Origin: Desulfosoma sp.
Lineage (GTDB): Bacteria > Desulfobacterota > Syntrophobacteria > Syntrophobacterales > DSM-9756
Direction: 5' to 3'
Assembly (NCBI GenBank): GCA_037481875.1
Contig: JBBFKY010000007.1
Location: 108,236-172,235, forward strand
Length of the DNA stretch: 64,000 nt
A model generated the notes under the pieces. The model had not been told where the DNA came from. It was given only the letters and a program-made list of their open reading frames with translations, and ran no database searches. Below are positions 1-9,490 of the stretch, piece by piece (positions within the stretch are counted from its first letter, which is position 1; each line of letters opens with the position of its first letter). The translations under genes and the position numbers were made by a program.

Positions 1-133
1 GTCCCTGTGATACCTTTGAGCAGCGAATGCGCAGAGAAACTTGCTTGGCCGGAACCGTTCGGGTAAGATAACTTTAAATTCAAGGGCGGTCTTAGACGAG
101 CTTTACGTGCTCATGAATCGAGGACTTCGAACC

Positions 134-1480
134 ATGGCTATCACCATTTCGTTGATTCGAAAACTTGAACAGTTTCCTCCGGACCTTCGTGAAGCTTTCT
201 TTGCGATCATCGAAGAACTGGAGCATCATCGACGGAACGTGGTTACCAAAGACGATTTCGCTGAACTCAAAGCCGCCGTTACCGATTTGGCCGTGTCGGT
301 GCGTGATTTATCCGAAGCCCAAAAGCGTACCGAACAACGGGTTAACGAACTCGCTCAAGCCCAAAAACGAACTGAGGAACGGCTTAACGAACTCTTTGAA
401 GCCCAAAAACGCACGGAAGAGAGACTGAATAAACTTGCGGAGGCTCAGGAACGCACGGAAGAAAGACTCAACCGATTGGTGGAGGCTCAGAAACGTACGG
501 AAGAAGGACTCAATCGATTGGTGGAGGCTCAGGAACGCACGGAAGAAAGACTCAACCGATTGGTGGAGGCTCAGGAACGCACGGAAGAAAAACTCGACCG
601 GTTGGCGGAGGCCCAGGCACGTACCGAAGAAAGACTGAACCAACTGGCAGAAGCCCAGGCTCGTACCGAAGAAAGACTCAGCCGATTGGTGGAGGCTCAG
701 GAACGCACGGAAGAGAGACTCAACCGATTGGTGGAGGCTCAGGAACACACGGAAGAAAGACTCGACCGGTTGGCTGAGGCCCAGGCACGTACCGAAGAAA
801 GGCTGAACCAACTGGCAGAAGCCCAGGCTCGTACCGAAGAAAGACTCAACCGATTGGTGGAGGCTCAGGAACGCACGGAAGAAAAACTCGACCGGTTGGC
901 GGAGGCCCAGGCACGTACCGAAGAAAGACTGAACCAGCTGGCAGAAGCCCAGGCTCGTACCGAAGAAAGACTCAACCGATTGGTGGAGGCTCAGAAACGT
1001 ACGGAAGAAGGACTCAATCGATTGGTGGAGGCTCAGGAACGCACGGAAACCCAAGTGGCTTCTCTGGCCAAAGCGGTTCAGGGATTGCGAGAACAAGTCG
1101 GAGGTCTCGCCCACAGCATGGCGTACGCACTGGAAAATGAAGCCTACCGTAAGCTCCCGGCGTACCTGCATAAGGTGCATAACATTCGTGTGCTGGAAAG
1201 TCTCATTCGGACCGAGATCGCCGATGAAGAAGTGAACTTCTGGGCCAAGGCGCTGAAAAACGGCAAGGAAGTGCAGCTTGTGGGAGAATCCGTTCTGAAA
1301 CTGGACGACGCTTCCAAACTAAAAACTCTCCATCGAAAGCTGCAGAAGATCGGGCGCGTCGCCCCGTCAGAGCTCGTGCCTATTCTGGTCACGCATTACG
1401 CCAAGCCTAAACTGTTGGAGCAGGCGACCGAAAAGGGCATTCTTGTGGTGTTGAGCTACCAATGGGACCAGGATTTCTAA
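134..1480 (+). CDS. Coiled-coil repeat protein with C-terminal DUF3782/PD-(D/E)XK-like domain
   Basis: The protein has about 448 residues. A short N-terminal segment rich in Leu and Glu is followed by eighteen tandem 14-residue units of the form EAQxRTEERLNxLx, which are two heptads each and predict a long coiled coil. The last 130 residues form a globular domain like that attached to such coiled coils in many bacteria and archaea (DUF3782, related to PD-(D/E)XK nucleases), with an EVQLVGES strand where a nuclease core would carry its acidic motif. The ATG at 134 is preceded by GAGGA at 120-124; a TTG at 41 would add 31 residues without a ribosome site. Cellular role is unknown. The classical nuclease residues are not clearly intact, so activity is doubtful. 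Confidence 0.75.
   Translation: MAITISLIRKLEQFPPDLREAFFAIIEELEHHRRNVVTKDDFAELKAAVTDLAVSVRDLSEAQKRTEQRVNELAQAQKRTEERLNELFEAQKRTEERLNKLAEAQERTEERLNRLVEAQKRTEEGLNRLVEAQERTEERLNRLVEAQERTEEKLDRLAEAQARTEERLNQLAEAQARTEERLSRLVEAQERTEERLNRLVEAQEHTEERLDRLAEAQARTEERLNQLAEAQARTEERLNRLVEAQERTEEKLDRLAEAQARTEERLNQLAEAQARTEERLNRLVEAQKRTEEGLNRLVEAQERTETQVASLAKAVQGLREQVGGLAHSMAYALENEAYRKLPAYLHKVHNIRVLESLIRTEIADEEVNFWAKALKNGKEVQLVGESVLKLDDASKLKTLHRKLQKIGRVAPSELVPILVTHYAKPKLLEQATEKGILVVLSYQWDQDF
314..1069 (+). repeat. Eighteen tandem 42-bp units inside the coiled-coil gene
   Basis: Each 42-bp unit encodes 14 residues starting EAQ. The units group further into a 126-bp higher-order repeat whose three members end DRLA, NQLA and NRLV; it occurs about three times (near 585-710, 753-878 and 879-1004). 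The near identity at DNA level implies recent expansion by slippage or unequal recombination. Every unit preserves the reading frame, so copy-number change would lengthen or shorten the rod without breaking the protein. Confidence 0.95.
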
Positions 1481-1514
1481 GCGGATCCATGAAGCCCTTA
1501 TCGGTCGTTCATTC

Positions 1515-4457
1515 ATGAAGAGCTTTCTCAAACGGCTGCTGACAAAAGATTGGAAAACGGCTCGAGTGGCTCACCACGCCGTCATCAATGCTCAAGAACC
1601 GCGTTACGCCGCCCCTCAAGACCCATTTCCCCAACCCATTCGACAAGCTCTCCATGCAATGGGTATACGTCGCCTCTACAGCCACCAGGCGGCCGCTCTG
1701 GATCACCTAAGATCCGGCCGCCACGTGGTGGTGGCGACTCCGACCGCCAGTGGCAAATCGCTTATTTACAACATTGCCGTCACCGAAGCCTTGCTTGAGG
1801 AACCTCACAGCCACGCACTGTACCTTTTTCCCATCAAAGCTCTGAGTCGAGACCAATTGGAGGCACTCACCACTTTCTTTCAAGCAGTGCCCAGTGCTGT
1901 ACCGTTGACAGCGGCGGTTTACGACGGGGACACAGCCAACCATCAGCGCGCGGCTATTCGCCAAAATCCTCCCCATGTGCTCGTAACCAATCCGGACATG
2001 CTGCACTATGCCCTTTTGCCTTACCACGCCAAATGGCAGTCCTTTTTTCAAGGGCTACGCTACGTCGTGGTGGATGAACTGCACACGTATCGAGGCATCT
2101 TCGGTAGCCATGTGGCCCAGATTTTTCGGCGATTACGCCGTATCACCAATCTCTACGGCTCGCATCCCCAGTATGTCTTCCTTTCAGCCACTATCGGTAA
2201 TCCCGGCGAACTGGCCCAAAAACTTATTGACCAGCCAGTGGAAACCGTCTCGCAATCCGGTTCTCCTCAATCCCTTCGCCACTTTGTCTTCATGGAAACG
2301 GAAGGCCCTCTGGCCACCTTGGCGGCTCGAATCACTCTCGAAGCTGTGCGCTCAGGATTAAAAACCATCGTTTTCACCCAATCACGTCGAATGACGGAAT
2401 TGGTGCACATGAGCCTGATGCGGGCGGCCCCGGATTTGGCCTCCAAAGTGAGTTCCTACCGCGCAGGATTTCTTCCGTCCGAAAGGCGAAGCATTGAGCA
2501 AGGGCTCGCTGCTGGGCGTATAGCCGCGGTAATTTCCACGAGCGCCTTGGAAATGGGTATCGACATTGGGGGGCTGGATGTGTGCCTTCTTGTGGGATAC
2601 CCGGGCACCATCATGACCACGTGGCAGCGAGGCGGCCGCGTGGGCCGAAGCGGTCGCGAGAGTGCGGTCATCCTTCTTCCTCAACCTGACGCCTTGGATC
2701 AATACATTGTGCGGCATCCCGAAACATTTCTTGACGGCTCCTGTGAAACCGCGGTGACCGATCCGGACAACCCGGCTATCGTGGCGGAACATCTCCCTTG
2801 TGCCGCCGCCGAAATTCCCTTGCATGCCGAAGAAACGCTCCCGTGGAATCCAGCCCGCCAACAGGCCTTGATGGCCGCCACACATCGAGGGTCATTGGTG
2901 CAATCGGAAGACGGACAAAGATGGTTCGCCGCCTCGTCCTACCCGCATCGCGGTGTGGATATTCGCAGTGTCGGACCGTCGTTTACCATTCTGAGCCCCA
3001 ATGCGCAAAACAACGCACAATGGATCCCCATCGGCACAACGGACGGGGTGCGTGCTTTTAAGGAATGTCATCCGGGAGCGGTCTACCTGCATCGTGGTCG
3101 AACCTATGTGGTGCAAAGCTTAGACTTGGAAAAGCGAATTGCTCGAGCTGTTCCGGAAAACGCCGAATATTACACATGGGTGAAGAGCGAAAAAGAGACC
3201 GAAATTCTGGAAACTTTGGCTTCCAAGCCCTGCACGGCGTTTGTGGCGCGACTCGGCCGCCTTCGAGTGCGAGAGCGCATTCTGGGCTACGAAAAGAAAC
3301 GCCTTTTCACCCAGGAGCTTTTGGATTTCTCTCCCCTGGATCTTCCTGAGCAGGTTTTTGAAACCGTAGGTTTCTGGGTGGAAATCGAAGAAATCATCGT
3401 GGAAAAGATCCGGCGGGCCGGACTCCATTTCATGGGCGGTATTCATGCCATGGAACACGCAGCCATCAGCATGTTTCCCCTGTTTGCCCTATGCGATCGA
3501 AACGATATCGGTGGCATTTCCATACCCCTACATCCGCAATTGGGAAAAAGTGCCGTTTTCATCTACGACGGTTACCCGGAAGGTATCGGCCTTGCCGCTC
3601 GCGGTTATGAGATTGTGGAATCCCTTTTGGAACGGACCCTGGAGCTCATTGAAACCTGTTCCTGTGACGAGGGGTGCCCCGGATGTATTCATTCACCCAA
3701 ATGCGGTGCCGGGAATACGCCTTTGGACAAAGCGGCGGCCCTGGAAATACTTCGGTATATGCTGGGACGGAAACCATTGAAATCGGAAGACACTCGAAAA
3801 GAACCGCAAGAAGAGCCCCAAAGGGTGAAACTGAAGGATCGAACGCTGGAACGTCGAGAGGCGGCCATCGGCTTTTTCGATCTAGAAACCCAAAATTTAG
3901 CTCAAGATGTGGGCGGCTGGGACTATAAACACCTCATGCGTGTTTCCGTAGCCGTCCTATATGATCACAGCCGCGGCGAATTTGAAGTGTTTCAAGAACC
4001 GGACGTGCCCGTACTCATCGAACGACTCCACGCCTTTGATCTCATCGTGGGATTTAACATTAAGCATTTCGACTTTCAGGTATTGCAGGTCTATACACCC
4101 AAACCTCTGCGGGCTCTTCCGGCTTTTGATATGCTGGAGGTGCTTCGACGACAGTTAGGGTTTCGCTTGAGTCTGGATCACCTAGGTGAAAAAACCTTAG
4201 GTCGAAAGAAGACGGCGGACGGCATTCAAGCCGTCCAGTGGTTCCGCGAAAACCAGTGGGATCTTCTTATCCGCTATTGCCAAGAGGATGTGTCGCTCAC
4301 ACGGGACCTTTTCTTTCACGCCCTGGAAAAGGGCTATCTTGTTTACGAAGATCGATCGGGAAAGCGATTGCGCCTGTCAACCCCGTGGGACCTTGAAAAG
4401 ATCCTTGAAGAATACGGAAGAAAAGGCGACAAAGATGACGCAAAAAGGCTGTACTGA
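1515..4457 (+). CDS. DEAD/DEAH-box helicase (MrfA/YprA-like) fused to a DEDDy exonuclease (MrfB/YprB-like)
   Basis: The protein has 980 residues. The N-terminal half is a superfamily 2 helicase: Walker A TPTASGKS near residue 75-82, DELH at about 187, SAT motif, MGIDIGG, and QRGGRVGRSGR motif VI. A DUF1998-type metal site with five Cys (about 715, 717, 721, 724 and 730) follows, as in MrfA. The last 190 residues are an RNase H-fold exonuclease with DLET (about 789-792), a third Asp near 853 in NIKHFDF, and YCQED ending at about 925, a DEDDy layout as in YprB. In Bacillus MrfA and MrfB are two proteins acting in mitomycin lesion repair; here they are one chain. DNA repair is therefore inferred. 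No strong ribosome site precedes the ATG. Confidence 0.88.
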   Translation: MKSFLKRLLTKDWKTARVAHHAVINAQEPRYAAPQDPFPQPIRQALHAMGIRRLYSHQAAALDHLRSGRHVVVATPTASGKSLIYNIAVTEALLEEPHSHALYLFPIKALSRDQLEALTTFFQAVPSAVPLTAAVYDGDTANHQRAAIRQNPPHVLVTNPDMLHYALLPYHAKWQSFFQGLRYVVVDELHTYRGIFGSHVAQIFRRLRRITNLYGSHPQYVFLSATIGNPGELAQKLIDQPVETVSQSGSPQSLRHFVFMETEGPLATLAARITLEAVRSGLKTIVFTQSRRMTELVHMSLMRAAPDLASKVSSYRAGFLPSERRSIEQGLAAGRIAAVISTSALEMGIDIGGLDVCLLVGYPGTIMTTWQRGGRVGRSGRESAVILLPQPDALDQYIVRHPETFLDGSCETAVTDPDNPAIVAEHLPCAAAEIPLHAEETLPWNPARQQALMAATHRGSLVQSEDGQRWFAASSYPHRGVDIRSVGPSFTILSPNAQNNAQWIPIGTTDGVRAFKECHPGAVYLHRGRTYVVQSLDLEKRIARAVPENAEYYTWVKSEKETEILETLASKPCTAFVARLGRLRVRERILGYEKKRLFTQELLDFSPLDLPEQVFETVGFWVEIEEIIVEKIRRAGLHFMGGIHAMEHAAISMFPLFALCDRNDIGGISIPLHPQLGKSAVFIYDGYPEGIGLAARGYEIVESLLERTLELIETCSCDEGCPGCIHSPKCGAGNTPLDKAAALEILRYMLGRKPLKSEDTRKEPQEEPQRVKLKDRTLERREAAIGFFDLETQNLAQDVGGWDYKHLMRVSVAVLYDHSRGEFEVFQEPDVPVLIERLHAFDLIVGFNIKHFDFQVLQVYTPKPLRALPAFDMLEVLRRQLGFRLSLDHLGEKTLGRKKTADGIQAVQWFRENQWDLLIRYCQEDVSLTRDLFFHALEKGYLVYEDRSGKRLRLSTPWDLEKILEEYGRKGDKDDAKRLY

Positions 4458-4580
4458 CGTTTCGGGGATGTTTAAGGCTTTGTTGCTTTTCGCCGATGAA
4501 AGCTTTGAGAAAGGACGAAGCGATGCAAAGATTTTTCTGACCGCATCGGCGCAAAACAAGCCACTAAAAAAGGTGCCTTT

Positions 4581-5237
4581 ATGCTGACGGACAAGATGGA
4601 CGCCTCAATCAAAAAGGTGCATGCGCCGATCGCCTTGAGAACAGAAAGTCCCCTTTTATCCCGGGAAGACGCACCGGGCTGGTATGCCCTGTATGTGCAA
4701 GTCAATCACGAAAAAAAAGTGGCGGATCAGCTTCTTAAGAAAAACATCGAATGCTTCCTTCCTCTGCTACATACCTGGAGCAAAAGGCGTGATCGGCGTG
4801 TACGGCTTCAGGTGCCTTTGTTCCCTGGATACGTGTTCGTGCACACGGTCTTGGAAAGCGAAGTCCACGTGGAAATTTTGAAAATACCCGGAAGTGTCTA
4901 CATCGTGCGAAGCAGTCAAGGACCTGCCTTGATTCCAGACTATCAGGTAGAAAGCCTGCGCAGAGTCCTGGATCATGCGGATACACTTACCCTGCATCCC
5001 TACCTCACCCAAGGCGATTGGGTGGAAGTGGTTCGCGGGCCTTTTACGGGATGTGTGGGCATTCTGCAGCGACTTAATCCCAAGAAAGGCACTCTGGTCA
5101 TCAACGTGGATGTCATTCGCCAGGCGGCCAGCATTCAACTGGCCATCGAAGATGTTGTGCGAATCGACGGCCCTCCCGACAGGCGCCGTGACATGCGAGG
5201 TCGTCAGTCGTTTTCAGATTCCGCGAAAGACGTGTGA
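4581..5237 (+). CDS. NusG/RfaH-family transcription antiterminator (UpxY-like)
   Basis: The protein has 218 residues. An NGN domain begins at GWYALYVQVNHEKKVADQL (about residue 33), with the hydrophobic-basic stretch VPLFPGYVFVH typical of the family, and a KOW domain follows (GDWVEVVRGPFTGCVGIL, about residues 149-166). Specialised NusG paralogues of this type (RfaH, UpxY, LoaP) travel with RNA polymerase and promote expression of long polysaccharide or secondary-metabolite operons. An AAGGTG box lies 5 bases before the ATG. It stands alone between the helicase gene and a convergent moeA. The polysaccharide locus beginning near 27 kb is an obvious candidate target, but that link is inferred and the two are about 20 kb apart. 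It differs from housekeeping nusG, which would sit beside secE and rplK. Confidence 0.85.
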   Translation: MLTDKMDASIKKVHAPIALRTESPLLSREDAPGWYALYVQVNHEKKVADQLLKKNIECFLPLLHTWSKRRDRRVRLQVPLFPGYVFVHTVLESEVHVEILKIPGSVYIVRSSQGPALIPDYQVESLRRVLDHADTLTLHPYLTQGDWVEVVRGPFTGCVGILQRLNPKKGTLVINVDVIRQAASIQLAIEDVVRIDGPPDRRRDMRGRQSFSDSAKDV

Positions 5238-5256
5238 ACACCAAGAATCTGGCTTT

Positions 5257-5337
5257 GTAGGGGCGCAGCGGCGTGTGCGCCCGATTACCCACTCGAAACC
5301 GAATATTTGTCGAGAGGCCTCATCGGTCCGCGCTAGG
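5257..5337. repeat. REP-like GC-rich intergenic palindrome, one full and one partial copy
   Basis: GTAGGGGCGC...GTGTGCGCCC at 5257-5282 is an imperfect hairpin. A degraded second right half (ATCGGTCCGCGCTAGG) lies at 5322-5337. Similar units occur at eight or more other sites in the window, always between genes. This copy lies between convergent genes (antiterminator and moeA) and could act as a bidirectional terminator. Confidence 0.7.
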
Positions 5338-5371
5338 TGGGAAGCCGTGATGAGGGCATGCCGCTCGTCGC

Positions 5372-6643
5372 CTACACGTTGTTGCTGATGGCACGACGCC
5401 CTATGGATCCGAAAAGGTGTACGGTGACAACCGTTCCGACCTCCAAGCCCTCCACATGTTCGGGAACAATGACATAGCCGTCGGCTCTGGTCAGAGTGCT
5501 GATCATGGCCGAAGATCCAAACACCGGCTCGGCCCACATTTGACCCTTTTCTTCCCAGAGTTGGACTCGAATGTAATCCGCTCTCCCGTGCACCGAAGGC
5601 ATGTTACGGCGCAGCACCGCTTGGCAGGTCTGGGTCTTGGAAGATCGATCCACTTTCAAACCCTGCAACCGCAGAAGGCTCGGGCGCACAAAGGCCGTAA
5701 AAACAATCATGGCCGAAGCCGGCTGTCCGGGAAGACCCCACAAAATACGAGATCCAATGCGGGCCAAAATGGTGGGTTTTCCTGGACGAATAGCCACACC
5801 GTGGACCAAGAGCTCGGATCCCTCGAGCTTTTCCAGCACCTGCACCGTGTAGTCACGAACCCCTACGGAACTACCGCCGGAAAGAAGCACCATGTCATGA
5901 TTGTCTAAAGCTTTCCTGCAAGCGGACGCCAAAAGATCCAGATCGTCCGGAACCACCTGCATCCATCCCGGAAGGCCGCCGGCTTCCCGCACCTGAGCCG
6001 CCAGGACAAAGGTGTTGATATCGCGGATTTTGCCCACAGGGACCGAAAGGGAATCAGGGGAAACGATTTCGTCTCCCGTGGAAAGCACCGCCACACGGGG
6101 AACACGAAACACGGGCACGGAACGCACTCCGACAGCCGCAAGCACCCCCACGTCTTGAGCCCGCAACTGCCAACCTGGTTGGAACAATAACCTGCCTTGG
6201 GCGATATCGTCTCCCGTTTCCAATATGTTGTCCCCGGGAGCCACAGGCCGGGTGACTTCAATGGTTCCGTCACCCACCTCCTGCGTGTACTCCACCATGA
6301 CCAAAGCGTCCGCTCCGACGGGAATACACCCACCGGTCGGCACAGCCATGGCTTCGCCGGGACCCAGACTTCGCTCCGCAGGTTTTCCCATGAACACCTC
6401 GCCCACGACGGTCAAAAGGGCCGGCAAAGATTCCGAAGCACCAAAGGTATCGCGAGCCCTCACGGCATAGCCGTCCATGACGGCGCGGCGAAAATGCGGC
6501 ACATCGCATGAGGCCGAAACATTTCGGGACACAACCCGCCCGAGAGCCTCCTCAAGAGGCACCATTTCTTCTTCCAAAGGGGTAAAGTTTTCAATGAGAC
6601 TCAGGACCTCTTCGGCTGTCTTAACCTTGAGAAATTCAGGCAT
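5372..6643 (-). CDS. moeA: Molybdopterin molybdenumtransferase MoeA
   Basis: The protein has 423 residues from the ATG at 6643, which is preceded by a GGTGG ribosome site; reading back to 6739 adds an unlikely 32-residue leader. MoeA inserts molybdate into adenylylated molybdopterin to finish the molybdenum cofactor in the cytoplasm. Visible family motifs are VPTGGCIPVGADALVMVE in domain III, the GDEIVSP loop, LLSGGSSVGVRDY at the MPT-binding site, and RPGKPT followed by WGLPGQPAS. The length fits the family. It is divergent from a ModE-type regulator 194 bp away, which suggests molybdenum-responsive control. The GC-rich C-terminal region looks intact. Confidence 0.95.
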   Translation of the reverse strand: MPEFLKVKTAEEVLSLIENFTPLEEEMVPLEEALGRVVSRNVSASCDVPHFRRAVMDGYAVRARDTFGASESLPALLTVVGEVFMGKPAERSLGPGEAMAVPTGGCIPVGADALVMVEYTQEVGDGTIEVTRPVAPGDNILETGDDIAQGRLLFQPGWQLRAQDVGVLAAVGVRSVPVFRVPRVAVLSTGDEIVSPDSLSVPVGKIRDINTFVLAAQVREAGGLPGWMQVVPDDLDLLASACRKALDNHDMVLLSGGSSVGVRDYTVQVLEKLEGSELLVHGVAIRPGKPTILARIGSRILWGLPGQPASAMIVFTAFVRPSLLRLQGLKVDRSSKTQTCQAVLRRNMPSVHGRADYIRVQLWEEKGQMWAEPVFGSSAMISTLTRADGYVIVPEHVEGLEVGTVVTVHLFGSIGRRAISNNV

Positions 6644-6837
6644 TCTTACCACCTTTGCTTTCAGATCGAATATCTTCCTCTCCACTTCGGTGAAGGACAA
6701 AAAATGCGTCCGGGACCTATACACACCTGCCCAGCCCACCGATTGACCCCAAGCGCACCCCGTGCGAAGATTCTTGTATCGAACGGAAGGCGCTAAGACA
6801 AGACAGGCGACGCAGACGTCAAAGGGGGAAAGGCACC

Positions 6838-7209
6838 GTGGCTCAGGGGAAAAGGCTCGTTGTCCACTGTAAGGTATGGGTAGAAGACGACTCCGGAAAC
6901 CTGGTTTTTGGTGCCGGGCGTCTTCGCATTTTGGAAGCCGTGGAAAGGGCTGGGTCGATCATTGGAGCGGCCAAGGAACTAGGCATGAGTTATTCCGCTG
7001 TGTGGGGAAAGATTCGAGCCACCGAAGAACGTTTGGGGCGCCCCATGCTGCAGAAGAAGATTGGCGGACTCAAAGGCGGAGGTTCGGCTCTCACACCGTT
7101 TGCCAAGGATATTTTGGAACGGTTTCGAACCCTGGAAGGGCGCACTCAAGAAGCCGCCGAACGGATCTTTGAGGATGTTTTCGCCCAGAATTCGGGCAAA
7201 GATTCATAG
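6838..7209 (+). CDS. ModE-type winged-helix molybdate-responsive regulator, DNA-binding domain only
   Basis: The protein has 123 residues. The whole chain matches the N-terminal LysR-like winged helix of ModE: GAGRLRILEAVERAGSIIGAAKELGMSYSAVW (about residues 25-56) is the helix-turn-helix, and LTPFAKDILERF is the family tail of the domain. The C-terminal MOP/TOBE molybdate-binding domains of classical ModE are absent. GTG start at 6838 with a GGGGG ribosome site. Divergent from moeA, so it probably controls molybdenum-cofactor or molybdate-uptake genes; how it would sense molybdate without the MOP domain is unknown. Confidence 0.85.
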   Translation: MAQGKRLVVHCKVWVEDDSGNLVFGAGRLRILEAVERAGSIIGAAKELGMSYSAVWGKIRATEERLGRPMLQKKIGGLKGGGSALTPFAKDILERFRTLEGRTQEAAERIFEDVFAQNSGKDS

Positions 7210-7246
7210 GGCTCGGTGGATACATGGGCTCGCTCGAGAAGGTTTT

Positions 7247-7273
7247 GGGGCGGCCACATCGGTCCGCCCCTAC
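7247..7273. repeat. REP-like GC-rich palindrome
   Basis: GGGGCGGCC...GGTCCGCCCCTAC between the convergent ModE-type regulator gene and sucD. It belongs to the same family as the units at 5257, 12218, 14137, 21813 and 24874-25505. Its place between two converging genes suggests a shared terminator. Confidence 0.7.
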
Positions 7274-7308
7274 AAAGAGGAAGGCTTTCGGCCTTAACTT
7301 CCCAGGCC

Positions 7309-8187
7309 TTACAAGACGGAGGCGAAGGCTTCCTTGCAGACAGCTCCCAACTCACCCAGGTTTTCCACCACTGTGATTCCCGCCTGTTTCATGGCCTGAA
7401 TCTTCCCCTGAGCCGTGCCGCTGGATCCACTGATGATGGCTCCAGCGTGCCCCATGCGACGTCCTGGAGGAGCCGTAAGGCCCGCCACGAAGCCCACCAC
7501 AGGCTTGGTCATGTTACGGGCGATAAAATCCGCCGCTTCTTCTTCGGCGGACCCTCCGATTTCTCCCACCATAACCACAGCCTTGGTTTCAGGATCTTCC
7601 TGAAAAGCTTTCAGGCAATCGATAAAATTGGTCCCGTTCACGGGATCCCCTCCGATACCCACGCAGGTGCTTTGGCCGATACCCTGCAACGTAAGCTGAT
7701 GCACCACTTCGTAGGTTAAGGTGCCTGACCGGGACACCACGCCCACGGATCCCGGCTTGTGGATGGGGCCGGGCATGATGCCGACCTTGCACTGACCCGG
7801 TGTGATGATGCCGGGACAATTGGGGCCGATGAGACGAGAAGCGGATCCTTTGAGGGCGTTTTTCACTTTGAGCATGTCCATCACGGGAATCCCTTCCGTA
7901 ATGGTCACAATCAGGCGCACGCCGGCATCCATGGCTTCCAAAATGGCGTCGGCGGCAAAAGGCGGCGGCACGAAAATCATGGAACAGTCCGCCCCTGTCT
8001 GACGCACGGCCTCTTCCACGGTGTTGAACACGGGAATATCGTCCATGGTCTGACCGCCTTTTCCCGGCGTGACGCCGGCCACCACGCGCGTCCCATAGGC
8101 CACGCATTGCCTCGTATGAAACTGTCCTTCCCGGCCTGTAATACCCTGAACAAGGACTCGTGTTTGCGCATTCACCCAGATGCTCAT
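7309..8187 (-). CDS. sucD: Succinate-CoA ligase (ADP-forming) subunit alpha
   Basis: The protein has 292 residues. The alpha subunit binds CoA and carries the phosphohistidine that passes phosphate between nucleotide and succinyl phosphate in the TCA cycle. Motifs: [10 protein letters not shown] for CoA binding near the N-terminus, [12 protein letters not shown], and the active-site His in [12 protein letters not shown] near residue 246. An AGGAGG ribosome site lies before the ATG. It begins 11 bases after sucC ends, so the two form one operon and the heteromer is made in balance. Length and motifs are those of the family. Confidence 0.96.
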   Translation of the reverse strand: MSIWVNAQTRVLVQGITGREGQFHTRQCVAYGTRVVAGVTPGKGGQTMDDIPVFNTVEEAVRQTGADCSMIFVPPPFAADAILEAMDAGVRLIVTITEGIPVMDMLKVKNALKGSASRLIGPNCPGIITPGQCKVGIMPGPIHKPGSVGVVSRSGTLTYEVVHQLTLQGIGQSTCVGIGGDPVNGTNFIDCLKAFQEDPETKAVVMVGEIGGSAEEEAADFIARNMTKPVVGFVAGLTAPPGRRMGHAGAIISGSSGTAQGKIQAMKQAGITVVENLGELGAVCKEAFASVL

Positions 8188-8198
8188 GGTGTTTCCTC

Positions 8199-9362
8199 CT
8201 AGGCCTTAGCAATGGCCGCCACTTTTTGGGCCGCGTCTTTGAGGTCCTGTGCCACGATGAGATTCAATCCCGATTCCTGCAAAATCTTTCGTCCTTGTTC
8301 CACGTTGGTGCCTTCCATGCGAATCACCACGGGGACCTTGACCCCCACCTTTTTGCTGGCTTCCACCACCCCCTGGGCCAGCACGTCACAGCGCAAAATG
8401 CCTCCAAAAATGTTGATGAGCACTCCCTTGACGTTGGGGTCGCTCAGAATGATGCGAAACCCATTTTCCACCATCTCCGCGCTGGCACCGCCGCCCACAT
8501 CCAGGAAGTTGGCCGGTTCGGCTCCTGCCAGTTTAATAATGTCCATGGTGGCCATGGCCAAACCGGCACCGTTGACCATGTTGCCGATGTTGCCGTCCAT
8601 CTTGATGTAGTTGAGGTTGTACTTGGAAGCTTCCACTTCCAGAGGATCCTCTTCGTCCAGGTCGCGATAAGCCAGAAGGTCCTTGTGGCGAAAGAGGGCG
8701 TTGTCGTCGAAATTCATTTTGGCATCCAAGGCCAGCAGGCGTCGATCCTTGGTGATGACCAAGGGATTGATTTCTACAAGGGACGCATCGTAGTCTAGGC
8801 ACAATCGGTAAAGGGCCTGCACCATGGGGAGAAAAAGCTTGACGATGTCAGGTTCCAGGTGAAGACCGTAGGCCAGTTTACGGGCCATAAAAGGTTGCAG
8901 ACCCACGAGAGGATCCACATAGACCTTGACGATTTTTTCCGGGGTCTTGGCGGCGACTTCCTCAATGTCCATACCGCCGGCTTCACTGGCCATAAAAACG
9001 ATCTTGGCCGTAGATCGATCAGGCAAAAGGCTGAGGTAGAGCTCCTTAGCAATATCAAGTCCTTCTTCCACCAAAACTTTACGTACCAGACGGCCTTCAG
9101 GCCCGGTCTGATGCGTCACCAAGGTCATTCCAAGAATGCTGCCGGCCACAGAAGTCACTTCATCCGGCGTCTTGGCCAGTTTGACGCCGCCTCCTTTACC
9201 GCGACCTCCCGCATGGATCTGGGCCTTGATCACTACAGGAAAAGTCCCCAGCTCCTGAGCCGCCGCTTGGGCTTCTTCCACCGTAAAAGCCACTCGGCCC
9301 CGTGGAATGGGCACTCCATACTTTTGAAACAGCTCCTTCGCTTGGTATTCGTGGATCTTCAT
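8199..9362 (-). CDS. sucC: Succinate-CoA ligase (ADP-forming) subunit beta
   Basis: The protein has 387 residues, the usual length, from the ATG at 9362 that gives the conserved N-terminus [12 protein letters not shown]. Upstream codons to 9434 are open but not family-like. The ATP-grasp domain occupies the first half ([18 protein letters not shown] at about 43-60), and the C-terminal CoA-ligase domain contains FLDVGGGA and [10 protein letters not shown]. It pairs with SucD, encoded immediately downstream, to convert succinyl-CoA and ADP to succinate, CoA and ATP. Divergent from gatB across a 258-bp spacer that contains a perfect 20-bp palindrome. Confidence 0.96.
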   Translation of the reverse strand: MKIHEYQAKELFQKYGVPIPRGRVAFTVEEAQAAAQELGTFPVVIKAQIHAGGRGKGGGVKLAKTPDEVTSVAGSILGMTLVTHQTGPEGRLVRKVLVEEGLDIAKELYLSLLPDRSTAKIVFMASEAGGMDIEEVAAKTPEKIVKVYVDPLVGLQPFMARKLAYGLHLEPDIVKLFLPMVQALYRLCLDYDASLVEINPLVITKDRRLLALDAKMNFDDNALFRHKDLLAYRDLDEEDPLEVEASKYNLNYIKMDGNIGNMVNGAGLAMATMDIIKLAGAEPANFLDVGGGASAEMVENGFRIILSDPNVKGVLINIFGGILRCDVLAQGVVEASKKVGVKVPVVIRMEGTNVEQGRKILQESGLNLIVAQDLKDAAQKVAAIAKA

Positions 9363-9490
9363 GGCCACCCTCTCTCGTTGATCATCCGTCGCACTCCAAA
9401 CCGTTGCCCCAAGAAACACCGTTGGAATCGCCATGCGAAAAGCTCCACTTGGCCCTTTCCGCTTCGCCCTTTGTAGAAGAAAAGTTTCGC

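Noticed and set aside
308..1180. 290-codon open frame antisense to the coiled-coil gene
   Set aside because: It is the mirror of the 42-bp repeats (periodic Phe/Ser/Leu), with no ribosome site or domain.
4458..4580. Small gene between helicase and antiterminator
   Set aside because: The open frame there has no ribosome site or family match and overlaps the helicase end.
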